A DNA stretch of 64,000 nucleotides. It comes from Novisyntrophococcus fermenticellae. GTDB taxonomy: Bacteria > Bacillota > Clostridia > Lachnospirales > Lachnospiraceae. Shown piece after piece: positions 8,726 through 16,802 of this stretch (position 1 is the stretch's first letter; each line of letters starts with the position of its first letter). The notes below the pieces were generated by a model. That model made no database searches. It had not been told where the DNA came from and saw nothing but the letters and a program-made list of their open reading frames with translations. The position numbers and the translations under genes were made by a program. The stretch covers positions 2,046,001 to 2,110,000 of the forward strand of contig NZ_CP076458.1 of NCBI RefSeq assembly GCF_018866245.1, read 5' to 3'.

Positions 8726-9149
8726 GACCTACCTTTCTCAGGCGCGTTACCTTGATATGCGTATCAAATCAAAGCTTCAGCAGATCGATTCACTGAACGA
8801 GCTGGCAACAACCTGTACGTCAGTGCTGACCGGTATGCCCCGCAATTCCAGCGGTTCAACCTCCCGCATGGCAGACGCCATTTGTAAAATTGTTGACCTG
8901 CAGAACGAAATCAACCGTGACATCGATAAGCTGGTTGACCTCAAGAAAGAAATTATGGGCGTCATCAAAGCGGTATCCAACCCGGAACACCAGACCCTTT
9001 TGGAGAAGCGTTATCTCTGTTTCTTGTCTTGGGAAAAAATTGCTGTGGACATGGGTTATGACCTGCGGTACACACATAAGCTCCACAACTGGGCACTGGA
9101 GGAATGTAGCATTCCCGCTTCGCCGGAAGTGGACACGAAAAGACACTGA
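8715..9149 (+). CDS. DUF1492 / ArpU-like late transcription regulator
   Basis: A 144-residue protein of the DUF1492 type. The N-terminal half is helical; the C-terminal part (LEKRYLCFLSWEKIAVDMGYDLRYT) looks like a sigma-region-4 helix-turn-helix as in ArpU/RinA late regulators. Its place immediately before HNH endonuclease and terminase fits a switch that turns on packaging and structural genes. The target promoter is not obvious, but the AT-rich stretch at 9155-9185 before HNH is a candidate. Overlaps the previous gene by 11 bases. Confidence 0.8.
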   Translation: MTTKTYLSQARYLDMRIKSKLQQIDSLNELATTCTSVLTGMPRNSSGSTSRMADAICKIVDLQNEINRDIDKLVDLKKEIMGVIKAVSNPEHQTLLEKRYLCFLSWEKIAVDMGYDLRYTHKLHNWALEECSIPASPEVDTKRH

Positions 9150-9203
9150 AAGACACCTGCCACTTATGATAGTATTATAATCAAGAAAGCAGAATGAAGA
9201 TGA

Positions 9204-9232
9204 GCCTTGTGGGAGCAATCCCGCAGGGCTTT
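9204..9232 (+). terminator. Rho-independent terminator with GCAA tetraloop
   Basis: An 11-bp stem (GCCTTGTGGGA at 9204-9214 pairs with TCCCGCAGGGC at 9219-9229, two G-U pairs) capped by GCAA, a GNRA tetraloop, and followed by TTTCTTT. It separates the DUF1492 gene from the HNH gene and so marks the early/late boundary. It lies within an in-frame upstream extension of HNH, which supports the later HNH start. Confidence 0.8.
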
Positions 9233-9259
9233 CTTTATGCCCCGAAGGAGGTGAACCGA

Positions 9260-9625
9260 ATGCCATACAAACCGAAACGTCCCTGCGCCTACCCCGGCTG
9301 CGGTCGGCTCGCCGTGCGTGAGCAATACTGTGCCGAGCACCAGAAGGTCATGGACAAACGCTACAACCAGTACGAGCGTGACCCTGCGTCAAACAAACGA
9401 TACGGCCGTAGCTGGAAACGAATCCGCGACCGCTACATCAAGGCGCACCCTCTTTGTGAGGAATGCCAAAAGCAAGGAAAGCTAACGCCCGCCGAGGAGG
9501 TGCACCACATTCTCCCGCTCTCTAAGGGCGGCAACAGCAATGCCGAGAACCTTATGTCTCTTTGCAAAGCCTGTCACTCTCGCATCACTGCCGAGAGCGG
9601 CGACCGATGGGGAAAAGGATATTGA
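9260..9625 (+). CDS. Phage HNH endonuclease next to terminase
   Basis: A 121-residue HNH nuclease. Zinc-binding cysteines are CAYPGC and CEEC/CKAC; the catalytic core is EVHHILPLSKGG followed by NLMSLCKACHSR. In HK97-type and related phages an HNH protein beside the terminase is needed for specific cos cleavage, so this phage probably packages from cos ends. The start at 9260 is set by a strong AAGGAGGTGA at 9245-9254; the longer in-frame reading from 9194 crosses a terminator. Confidence 0.9.
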   Translation: MPYKPKRPCAYPGCGRLAVREQYCAEHQKVMDKRYNQYERDPASNKRYGRSWKRIRDRYIKAHPLCEECQKQGKLTPAEEVHHILPLSKGGNSNAENLMSLCKACHSRITAESGDRWGKGY

Positions 9626-9627
9626 AA

Positions 9628-9659
9628 GAGGCATCGTTTACATTTTGGTACGATGCCTC
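9628..9659 (+). terminator. Hairpin after the HNH gene
   Basis: A perfect 10-bp stem GAGGCATCGT (9628-9637) and ACGATGCCTC (9650-9659) begins two bases after the HNH stop. The following sequence has only a delayed T-run (TTTTTC near 9671). It may be a terminator, a processing site, or part of the cos region, which in such phages lies near the small terminase gene. Confidence 0.55.
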
Positions 9660-9805
9660 AAAGCAATCCATTTTTCATGGTCTCTCCCGGTGGGGGTATC
9701 AAAATCTCTAAAACAAAAAAATCTGGACAGCGGCGTGGGGCTTTGTGCTGAAAAACGCGGTTTCAAACGGTGGAATAGCCCCAGTGTGCAAGGAGTGTGA
9801 TGAAT

Positions 9806-10357
9806 ATGGCGAAAGACGGCACCAACAGAGGCGGTGCTCGCATCGGTGCAGGCGCAAAAAAGAAGCCTCTCGCCGATAAAATATCAGCTGGCAATCCCGG
9901 TGGCAGAAAATTAACTGTGATGGAGTTTTCTGACACAGCCGACCTGCAAGGTCAGGCGATGCCAGAACCGAACAAAATGCTCGAAGCCGTGCAAAAGGAC
10001 GGCAAGACGCTTGTGGCAGCAGACATTTACAAAAACACATGGCAATGGCTGAATGAGCGCGGCTGTGCGGCGCTCGTTTCACCACAGCTTTTGGAACGCT
10101 ACGCCATGAGCGTGGCCCGGTGGATTCAATGCGAGGAAGCGGTTACCGAATATGGCTTTCTGGCAAAACACCCCACAACGGGTAACGCCATTCAAAGTCC
10201 CTATGTGGCGATGGGCCAGAACTACATGAACCAGACGAACCGTCTGTGGATGGAAATTTTCCAGATCGTCAAGGAAAACTGCACCGGCGAGTATGGTGGA
10301 GCCAATCCGCAGGATGATGTGATGGAGCGGTTACTTACCGCTCGGAAAGGCGGCTGA
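9806..10357 (+). CDS. Terminase small subunit, P27 family
   Basis: A 183-residue protein with the GGARIGAGAKKKP N-terminus typical of phage terminase small subunits (P27 family), a basic DNA-contacting tail and a helical body containing LERYAMSVARWIQCEEAV. It recognises phage DNA at the packaging site and recruits the large subunit. The start at 9806 has AGGAG ten bases upstream; ATG at 9800 and GTG at 9797 are too close to it. Unusually, the large terminase is 3.5 kb away, beyond six intervening genes. Confidence 0.88.
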   Translation: MAKDGTNRGGARIGAGAKKKPLADKISAGNPGGRKLTVMEFSDTADLQGQAMPEPNKMLEAVQKDGKTLVAADIYKNTWQWLNERGCAALVSPQLLERYAMSVARWIQCEEAVTEYGFLAKHPTTGNAIQSPYVAMGQNYMNQTNRLWMEIFQIVKENCTGEYGGANPQDDVMERLLTARKGG

Positions 10358-10362
10358 AAGCT

Positions 10363-11595
10363 ATGCTGATAGAAAAGATTCAGACTGATCGGCTTGTTCC
10401 CGCCGATTACAATCCTCGCAAAGACCTAAAGCCTGGCGATCCCGAATATGAAAAGCTGAAACGCTCGCTTGAGGAGTTCGGCTATGTCGAACCCGTTATA
10501 TGGAATAAAGCCACCTCCCATGTCGTTGGCGGTCATCAGAGATTAAAGGTGCTGCTCGGTATGGGTGTCACCGAGGTCGATTGCGTAGTTGTTGAGATAG
10601 ACGCTGAAAAGGAAAAAGCGCTTAATGTTGCGCTCAATAAAATCAATGGTGACTGGGATAAAGACAAGCTAGCGCTCCTCATCGCCGACCTGCAGGGTGC
10701 GGAATTTGATGTGTCGCTCACGGGCTTCGACCCCGGAGAAATTGACGACCTATTCAAGGATTCGCTCAAGGATGGTATCCACGACGATGATTTTGATGTT
10801 GACGCAGAACTTAAAAAGCCCGCCGTTACAAAGCTCGGTGATATCTGGACGCTTGGCCGGCATCGGCTGGTATGCGGTGATTCTACCAAAGCCGACACCT
10901 TCACCGCTCTGATGAACGGGAAGCTCGCAAATCTGGTGGTGACCGATCCGCCATACAATGTCAATTATGAAGGAACGGCGGGCAAAATCAAAAACGACAA
11001 TATGGGTAACGAAGCGTTCTATGACTTCCTGCTTGCGGCGTTTACAAACACCGAAGCGGCGATGGCGCAGGATGCTTCCATTTATGTGTTCCATGCCGAC
11101 ACTGAAGGGTTGAACTTCCGAAAAGCGTTCTCGGACGCGGGCTTTCAGCTTTCCGGGTGCTGCATCTGGAAGAAGCCGTCGCTGGTGCTGGGACGCTCGC
11201 CCTATCAGTGGCAGCATGAACCTGTCCTCTTCGGATGGAAGAAGAAAGGCAAGCACAACTGGTATGCCGACCGCAAGCAGACCACCATCTGGGAATTTGA
11301 AAAGCCAAAGAAGAATGCCGACCACCCCACCATGAAGCCGATAGCGCTGCTGGCATATCCGATTATGAACAGCAGCCTCACAAACTGCATGGTGCTTGAC
11401 CCCTTCGGCGGCAGCGGGTCCACACTCATCGCCTGCGAGCAGTCCGACAGGATATGCTTTACCATAGAGCTTGATGAGAAATACTGCGACGTCATTGTAA
11501 AACGGTATATCGAGCAAGTCGGCAATGCAGACGGTGTTTCCGTTACCCGCGATGGTGTCACGATGAAATATGCAGAAGTGGCTGTCGATGAGTAA
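10363..11595 (+). CDS. ParB-domain DNA (N6-adenine/N4-cytosine) methyltransferase
   Basis: A 410-residue fusion. Residues 1-110 are a ParB/Srx-like N-terminal domain (VPADYNPR, VVGGHQRL). The rest is a DNA methyltransferase with DPPYNVNY near residue 193 (catalytic motif IV) and LDPFGGSGST near residue 346 (AdoMet-binding motif I); that order is the beta class. No partner restriction enzyme is visible, so it probably protects phage DNA from host restriction or marks packaging DNA. It starts 6 bases after the small terminase stop. Confidence 0.92.
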   Translation: MLIEKIQTDRLVPADYNPRKDLKPGDPEYEKLKRSLEEFGYVEPVIWNKATSHVVGGHQRLKVLLGMGVTEVDCVVVEIDAEKEKALNVALNKINGDWDKDKLALLIADLQGAEFDVSLTGFDPGEIDDLFKDSLKDGIHDDDFDVDAELKKPAVTKLGDIWTLGRHRLVCGDSTKADTFTALMNGKLANLVVTDPPYNVNYEGTAGKIKNDNMGNEAFYDFLLAAFTNTEAAMAQDASIYVFHADTEGLNFRKAFSDAGFQLSGCCIWKKPSLVLGRSPYQWQHEPVLFGWKKKGKHNWYADRKQTTIWEFEKPKKNADHPTMKPIALLAYPIMNSSLTNCMVLDPFGGSGSTLIACEQSDRICFTIELDEKYCDVIVKRYIEQVGNADGVSVTRDGVTMKYAEVAVDE

Positions 11596-11742
11596 ACTCA
11601 CACTCGGCTTTCTTTTTGACGACAGAGATGCCCTGCTATGAGTTTGTTTTGCTCTGTCGGGCATTGTGTTATCTACACAAGAAACCGCCGAATAATCGGT
11701 ACAGTATTCTCTACAGAAATCGCATAAAACTGTTGCTATATA

Positions 11743-11774
11743 AGCGGTTTAGAGTGATTAATGTAATACCGAAA
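11743..11774 (+). promoter_or_regulatory. Weak candidate promoter region before the 330-residue gene
   Basis: The 200-base gap 11596-11795 contains no convincing gene. Its last 60 bases align without gaps at about 60 percent identity to the end of the other gap in this block (13230-13310). Shared features are TATA near the middle, TTnAGAGT, and TACCGAAA before the ribosome binding site. A -35-like TTGCTA with an AT-rich -10 (ATTAAT) can be drawn. Two mutually exclusive hairpins at 11621-11664 also lie in the gap. Confidence 0.35.
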
Positions 11775-11795
11775 AAAAGAAAGGCGGTTTGAAAA

Positions 11796-12788
11796 ATGGA
11801 ACTCAAATACAATGTAACAGGCAGCGAACGCAAATCACTGGTCGGAGCAATCAGCACGGCGCTGGGTGCCCCAACTAACTACCTCGGTGCTCCTACCTTC
11901 GCCTACGAGGTCGGAGCCTACCGCATCGATAAGGACGGAACGCTTACGGGTCCAGACAACCTTGACTTGGAGGATACCATCCATCAAGCGGGCTTTGACG
12001 CAGACGGCGACAGTCGCAAGTATGACGAAACTGACACCTACGAGAGTGGGCTTGGTGGTATGGGGGCACTTGATGAATTACCGGATATTGACCAGCACCA
12101 CCCCGGACAGTATGTCAACCCCGATGCGCCCATTACCGACACCATGCAAAGACAATTGGATGAAGTACTTGCCTTTGAGGGCCTGAGGATGGATGGTCGT
12201 GAAGAATTGGGGCTGGGCCGTACCCGCCGCGAAAACTACCAAGGCGAAAACGGAATGCAGCCAAGCGATGTTCCCGAACTTGGCGAGGACATCGGACTGG
12301 TAATTGAAATGCCGCGCTCCTCTTTCACCAACGTAGCACTCGACAACCTCAAGAAGCTGGTCGAAAGCAAAGACAGCCTTATTAAAAAGGCACTCGGCGC
12401 GGAAACGCTCGAACTTGAAATAACAGATGACAAGGTGCGGTTCCCTTGGTTTGAGGACGGCACCGATGCAGATGCAGTCAAGGCATACACGCATTTAGTG
12501 GCTGCACTCTGCGAGATGGCGAGAGTGCAAAAGCGTGTCACCGCAAAGGAAAAGGATACCGATAACGATAAATACGCTTTCCGCTGTTTTCTCCTGCGGC
12601 TCGGCTTCATAGGCTCGGCATACAAAGAGGAACGAAAAATTCTGCTGAAAAATCTCTCCGGTAGCTCAGCTTTCAAGGACGGACAGAAAAAAGGCTTCTC
12701 GCAGGACGACCTTGATAAAGCAAAAGCCGATCCCGCTGTACGCGCCGAAATTAAAGCCATTTTGGGAGGAAACGATAATGAGCAATAA
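11796..12788 (+). CDS. Conserved phage/ICE protein annotated elsewhere as 'virulence-related protein', function unknown
   Basis: A 330-residue protein with a conserved N-terminal half (MELKYNVTGSERKSLV, then a segment with YLGAPTFAYEV) and a conserved C-terminal half (VIEMPRSSFTNVALDNL, FPWFEDGTDADAVKAYTH, KYAFRCFLLRLGFIGS). This family recurs in clostridial phages and integrative elements under an uninformative virulence label; no enzymatic motif is visible. The middle part (about residues 80-165) is acidic and low in complexity. It overlaps the DUF4314 gene by 11 bases and heads an accessory block inserted between the terminase genes. Confidence 0.75.
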   Translation: MELKYNVTGSERKSLVGAISTALGAPTNYLGAPTFAYEVGAYRIDKDGTLTGPDNLDLEDTIHQAGFDADGDSRKYDETDTYESGLGGMGALDELPDIDQHHPGQYVNPDAPITDTMQRQLDEVLAFEGLRMDGREELGLGRTRRENYQGENGMQPSDVPELGEDIGLVIEMPRSSFTNVALDNLKKLVESKDSLIKKALGAETLELEITDDKVRFPWFEDGTDADAVKAYTHLVAALCEMARVQKRVTAKEKDTDNDKYAFRCFLLRLGFIGSAYKEERKILLKNLSGSSAFKDGQKKGFSQDDLDKAKADPAVRAEIKAILGGNDNEQ

Positions 12789-13014
12789 TTTTCCATCAAG
12801 AGAAACCGTTGAGCGTATCCGAAAACAGTACCCAGTGGGCTGCCGTGTGGAGCTTCTCCGTATGGACGATGTGCAGGCTCCACCCATCGGAACAAAAGGC
12901 ACCGTGCGGTATGTGGATGACATCGGCAGCCTGGGGGTTGCGTGGGACAATGGGAGTTCGCTCCAAGTGGTCTACGGCGAGGACCTTTGCAGGAGATGCG
13001 ACGATGACAAATAA
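12778..13014 (+). CDS. DUF4314 small protein
   Basis: A 78-residue protein of the DUF4314 family. It has a short helix (SRETVERIRKQYPVG) then a small beta-barrel-like region with VELLRMDDVQAPPIGTKG and WDNGS, reminiscent of an SH3-like or KOW-type fold. Such proteins are carried by many clostridial phages and mobile elements; the role is unknown. It overlaps both neighbours (11 bases each), so the three genes are translated as one unit. Confidence 0.8.
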   Translation: MSNNFPSRETVERIRKQYPVGCRVELLRMDDVQAPPIGTKGTVRYVDDIGSLGVAWDNGSSLQVVYGEDLCRRCDDDK

Positions 13015-13180
13015 GGTACGCGAGCAAATCCTCACCATTCGCAATACCGGGCTGACAAATATGTTTGATGTCAATATCGTTCAGCGCATGGCCCATGAAA
13101 TGAACTTCTTCGAACTGGTGGTTTTCCTTGAAGAACATAAGGACCAATACGTCCGCTTTATCCTCACAGGTGAGGAATAG
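13004..13180 (+). CDS. DUF5049 small protein
   Basis: A 58-residue protein matching the DUF5049 pattern: REQILTIRNTGLTNMFD, then NIVQRMAHEM and a terminal FILTGEE. Probably a small helical protein; role unknown. It is nearly always encoded directly after DUF4314 in clostridial phages, as here. The start at 13004 lies within the end of DUF4314, and AGGAG is present 8-12 bases upstream. Confidence 0.75.
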   Translation: MTNKVREQILTIRNTGLTNMFDVNIVQRMAHEMNFFELVVFLEEHKDQYVRFILTGEE

Positions 13181-13262
13181 CAGGTGTATACTACACAATT
13201 CAACTGGTGGTATTCGCTTGAAAGATCGTGTAGTTTATGCCCAGATTTATCGCGTAATTGTC

Positions 13263-13291
13263 TGGATATAGTGTGCTTTCAGAGTTAATAT
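13263..13291 (+). promoter_or_regulatory. Candidate promoter before the two small genes preceding terL
   Basis: A -10 box TAATAT (13286-13291) sits 17 bases after a weak -35 TGGATA (13263-13268). The block TTCAGAG-T-TAATATGT is shared almost exactly with the promoter at 32719-32747 upstream of the first serine recombinase gene. I infer a common phage promoter or regulator site. Confidence 0.5.
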
Positions 13292-13333
13292 GTGACTACC
13301 GAAAGGGAAAACACACAAACGGAGGAAACGAAA

Positions 13334-13513
13334 ATGACCGAAAAACAGATTAAGCAAATTGAAAGCCAACTGCCGCAGGGCGAGAAAATCGACAGAATGT
13401 ACTCAGCTTTTGAAGGCGGCATTCGAGTGATTACCAAAAACGCCGACGGCTGTGAAATCCGTTACAACGTGAGCTTCGATGCCGATGACAACGCCAGCAT
13501 CAAGAGATTTTAA
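13334..13513 (+). CDS. Small phage protein, function unknown
   Basis: A 59-residue protein beginning MTEKQIKQIESQLPQGE and ending in a predicted beta-rich segment (GIRVITKNADGCEIRYNVSFD). No family recognised. GGAGG at 13321-13325 sets the start at 13334, eight bases on; the longer in-frame reading from 13292 lacks a site. It is the first gene after the candidate promoter and is followed at 13527 by another small gene. Confidence 0.7.
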   Translation: MTEKQIKQIESQLPQGEKIDRMYSAFEGGIRVITKNADGCEIRYNVSFDADDNASIKRF

Positions 13514-13526
13514 GGAGGACGCGGCT

Positions 13527-13754
13527 ATGTGGAAAGAAGGAAGCCTGAAAATTCACGACAGCGTTTTTCATTACTGGATGAAGCAGTACGACGAAGGTTC
13601 GCAATTCGGTATCGACGGCGGCAGAATCAGTAAGTTGATGCTCAAGCGCGATGGCAAGGTTGTCGCCAACTATGACAGAGGCTGGGATGTGAAACCCGCC
13701 GACCCAGACGCACAGCTTGCCCTTGAACTTCTGCTGCACAGTGAAAACTACTAA
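13527..13754 (+). CDS. Small phage protein (DUF7678-like), function unknown
   Basis: A 75-residue protein with the pattern MWKEGSLKIHDSVFHYW, GIDGGRISKLMLKRDG and NYDRGWDVKPAD, which I recognise from small proteins encoded near clostridial terminases and mobile elements; the DUF number is from memory and less certain. Strong AAGGAGG precedes the ATG by 10 bases. Last gene of the accessory block before the large terminase. Confidence 0.65.
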   Translation: MWKEGSLKIHDSVFHYWMKQYDEGSQFGIDGGRISKLMLKRDGKVVANYDRGWDVKPADPDAQLALELLLHSENY

Positions 13755-13831
13755 TCGACGCTAATAAGATAGCCGAGATTCCGCCCTGCATGGGGCTGTA
13801 TCTCGTACAGATAAATTTTGAAGGACTGCCG

Positions 13832-15472
13832 ATGGCGGTCTATTTTTATGCTCGGAAGGAGGCGGTCGATATCCGTAAACTAAAAAAATACAAATCGACA
13901 CGGTTTAAAGCGACGGATTCCGTTTACGACAAAACCGCCGCCGATTATGCAGTAGCGTTTGTCGAAGCTCTCTGCCATACCAAGGGCACCTGGGCCGGAA
14001 AGCCCTTCGAGCTTATCGATTGGCAGGAACAGATTATTCGTGATATCTTTGGAACCCTCAAACCCAACGGCTACCGCCAGTTCAACACCGCCTACGTGGA
14101 AATCCCGAAAAAGATGGGCAAATCCGAGCTTGCGGCGGCTGTCGCACTGCTTCTCACCTGCGGGGATAACGAAGAACGCGCCGAGGTCTATGGGTGTGCC
14201 GCAGACCGAAATCAAGCGTCCATCGTTTTCAACGTGGCGGCGGATATGGTTCGAATGTGTCCGGCGCTCTCAAAGCGTGTCAAAATACTGGACGCAACCA
14301 AGCGGCTCATCTATCAGCCGACCGGCAGCATCTATCAGGTGCTTTCCGCCGACGTCGGTAACAAGCACGGTTTTAACACCCACGGTGTTGTATTTGATGA
14401 ACTGCACACCCAGCCAAACAGAAAACTATATGACGTTATGACCAAGGGCAGCGGCGATGCGAGAATGCAACCGCTGTATTTTTTGATCACCACCGCCGGG
14501 GATAACCAGAACAGCATCTGCTGGGAGGTCCATCAGAAAGCGCTGGATATTATTGATGGCAGAAAGCATGACCCTACCTTCTACCCGGTGATTTACGGCG
14601 CGGCGCAAGAGGATGATTGGACAGACCCCAAGGTGTGGAAAAAAGCAAATCCCTCCCTCGGTATCACGGTAGGCATGGATAAAGTCAGAGCTGCATTTGA
14701 GTCGGCAAAGCAGAACCCCGCCGAGGAGAACAGCTTCCGGCAACTCCGACTGAACCAATGGGTAAAACAGGCGGTACGCTGGATGCCGATGGACAAATGG
14801 GATGCCTGCGCATTCCCCGTGGATGAAAAGTTGCTTGAAGGGCGGGTCTGCTACGGTGGCCTTGACCTTTCGTCCTCTGCCGATATCACGGCGTTCGTGC
14901 TGGTATTCCCTCCGGAAGATGAGGCGGATAAATACCGCATTCTGCCGTACTTCTGGATACCGGAGGATAATATTGACCTGCGCGTTCGGCGCGACCATGT
15001 GAATTATGACGTCTGGAATAAGCAGGGATTTCTGCATACCACCGAGGGCAATGTAGTGCATTACGGCTACATCGAGCAGTTCATTGAAGCCCTCGGTGAG
15101 AAGTACAACATCCGTGAAATTGCTTTTGACCGCTGGGGAGCGGTACAAATGACGCAAAATCTTGAAACGCTTGGCTTCTCGGTCGTGCCGTTCGGGCAGG
15201 GCTTTAAGGATATGAGCCCTCCGACCAAAGAACTGATGAAGCTGACGCTGGAAAAAAAGCTCGCCCACGGCGGCCACCCGGTGCTCCGCTGGATGATGGA
15301 CAACATCTATATCCGCACCGACCCGGCTGGAAATATCAAAGCAGATAAGGAAAAATCCACAGAGAAAATCGACGGCGCAGTCGCCACTATTATGGCGCTC
15401 GACCGGGCGATTCGGTGCGGAAACGATACGGGCGAAAGCGTGTATGACACACGCGGACTGCTCGTTTTTTAA
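13832..15472 (+). CDS. terL: Terminase large subunit
   Basis: A 546-residue packaging motor. Walker A is IPKKMGKSE (residues 91-99), Walker B is VVFDELH near residue 190 with the catalytic Glu, and the C-terminal RNase H-like nuclease has YGGLDLSSSADITAF and AFDRWGAVQM acidic residues. It translocates and cuts phage DNA with the P27 small subunit. The start at 13832 has AAGGA at 13821; an in-frame ATG at 13790 has no ribosome site. A 12-base gap with a GGAGGG site leads to the portal gene. Confidence 0.93.
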   Translation: MAVYFYARKEAVDIRKLKKYKSTRFKATDSVYDKTAADYAVAFVEALCHTKGTWAGKPFELIDWQEQIIRDIFGTLKPNGYRQFNTAYVEIPKKMGKSELAAAVALLLTCGDNEERAEVYGCAADRNQASIVFNVAADMVRMCPALSKRVKILDATKRLIYQPTGSIYQVLSADVGNKHGFNTHGVVFDELHTQPNRKLYDVMTKGSGDARMQPLYFLITTAGDNQNSICWEVHQKALDIIDGRKHDPTFYPVIYGAAQEDDWTDPKVWKKANPSLGITVGMDKVRAAFESAKQNPAEENSFRQLRLNQWVKQAVRWMPMDKWDACAFPVDEKLLEGRVCYGGLDLSSSADITAFVLVFPPEDEADKYRILPYFWIPEDNIDLRVRRDHVNYDVWNKQGFLHTTEGNVVHYGYIEQFIEALGEKYNIREIAFDRWGAVQMTQNLETLGFSVVPFGQGFKDMSPPTKELMKLTLEKKLAHGGHPVLRWMMDNIYIRTDPAGNIKADKEKSTEKIDGAVATIMALDRAIRCGNDTGESVYDTRGLLVF

Positions 15473-15488
15473 TTGGAGGGAACTGCCT

Positions 15489-16802
15489 ATGAACATCTTT
15501 CAAGGAATATTCAAAGCCCGCGATAAGCCTAAAAACTTAGGCGGCACCAGTTTTTTATGGGGTGGCTCGTCCTCCGGCAAGGTCGTCAATGAAAGAACGG
15601 CCATGCAAATGACAGCGGTTTACTCCTGCGTTCGTATATTATCCGAAGCAATCGCTGGTCTGCCACTGTTTGTATATAAATACGGCGACGACGGCAGTAA
15701 GGACAAATATCTCGACCATCCGCTGTGGCGTGTGCTACACGACGAACCAAACCCGGAAATGACATCGTTTGTTTTCCGGGAGACCATGATGAACCATCTT
15801 CTGCTGACGGGTAACGCCTACGCACAGATTATCCGAAACGCTCGCGGCGATGTCGTAGCGCTGTACCCTCTTATGCCCGACCGCATGACTGTTGATCGGG
15901 ATTCGCAGGGACGGCTGTATTACCGCTACAGAAAAAATAGCGATGACGCGCCGGAGGTCAGCAGGAACAAGCCGAGCGACGTTATTCTCGCGCCAAGCGA
16001 TGTGCTGCATATTCTCGGTTTGGGCTTTGACGGACTGGTCGGCTACTCGCCGATTGCAATGGCAAAAAACGCCGTGGGTCTTGCTATCGCCGCCGAGGAA
16101 TACGGCGCTAAATTTTTTGCCAACGGCGCGGCACCAAGCGGCGTGTTGGAGCATCCCGGCACCATAAAGGACCCGGAGCGGATAAGGCAAAGCTGGCAGT
16201 CCACCTTCGGCGGCAGTGGCAACAGCAACAAAATCGCCGTACTTGAGGAAGGGCTCAAGTATACGCCTATCGCCATTTCTCCCGAACAGGCGCAGTTTTT
16301 AGAGACGCGGAAATTCCAGATCAATGAGATAGCTCGAATTTTCAGAGTCCCACCTCATATGTTGGCGGATCTCGAAAAGTCGAGCTTTTCTAATATTGAA
16401 CAGCAGTCGCTGGAGTTTGTGAAATACACGCTCGACCCGTGGGTCGTTCGCTGGGAACAGGCGATGAACAAGTCACTTCTTCTTGAAAGCGAAAAGCGTG
16501 ATGTGTTCACAAAATTCAATGTGGACGGACTGCTTCGAGGCGATTATGCCAGCCGCATGACAGGTTACGCTACAGCGCGGCAAAACGGCTGGATGAGCGC
16601 AAACGATATCAGGCAGCTTGAGAATCTCGACCGGATACCGACGGAGCTCGGCGGTGACCTATACCTTATAAACGGAGCAATGACCAAATTGCAGGACGCT
16701 GGCGCGTTTGCAAACACAACTATAACAGAAACGGAGGAAACCTCAGATGGACAAAACAAATCGGGCACAAAGCCCAAGCAAAGTTCCCGTCAGAGCGCGT
16801 GA
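15489..16802 (+). CDS. Portal protein, HK97 family
   Basis: A 437-residue portal protein. Typical motifs are RTAMQMTAVYSCVRILSEAI, then LHDEPNPEMTSF and GFDGLVGYSPI, and FQINEIARIFRVPPHML before the C-terminal crown. It forms the dodecameric DNA entry ring at the capsid vertex. The start at 15489 follows GGAGGG; the longer reading from 15444 is inside terL. Its last 56 bases overlap the protease gene, a common arrangement in HK97-type phages. Confidence 0.93.
   Translation: MNIFQGIFKARDKPKNLGGTSFLWGGSSSGKVVNERTAMQMTAVYSCVRILSEAIAGLPLFVYKYGDDGSKDKYLDHPLWRVLHDEPNPEMTSFVFRETMMNHLLLTGNAYAQIIRNARGDVVALYPLMPDRMTVDRDSQGRLYYRYRKNSDDAPEVSRNKPSDVILAPSDVLHILGLGFDGLVGYSPIAMAKNAVGLAIAAEEYGAKFFANGAAPSGVLEHPGTIKDPERIRQSWQSTFGGSGNSNKIAVLEEGLKYTPIAISPEQAQFLETRKFQINEIARIFRVPPHMLADLEKSSFSNIEQQSLEFVKYTLDPWVVRWEQAMNKSLLLESEKRDVFTKFNVDGLLRGDYASRMTGYATARQNGWMSANDIRQLENLDRIPTELGGDLYLINGAMTKLQDAGAFANTTITETEETSDGQNKSGTKPKQSSRQSA

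Noticed and set aside
11621..11664. H-type pseudoknot
   Set aside because: Pairings are in pseudoknot order, but two of the three connecting loops would have zero length, which is sterically unlikely; treated as alternative hairpins instead.
11628..11792. 54-codon open frame in the gap before the 330-residue gene
   Set aside because: No ribosome binding site and no recognisable features; it also overlaps the hairpins. It ends 3 bases before the next start, so translation coupling cannot be fully excluded.
14426..15496. Long minus-strand open frame (356 codons) opposite the large terminase
   Set aside because: Antisense shadow of terL; product lacks family motifs and the gene order and codon use support the + strand.
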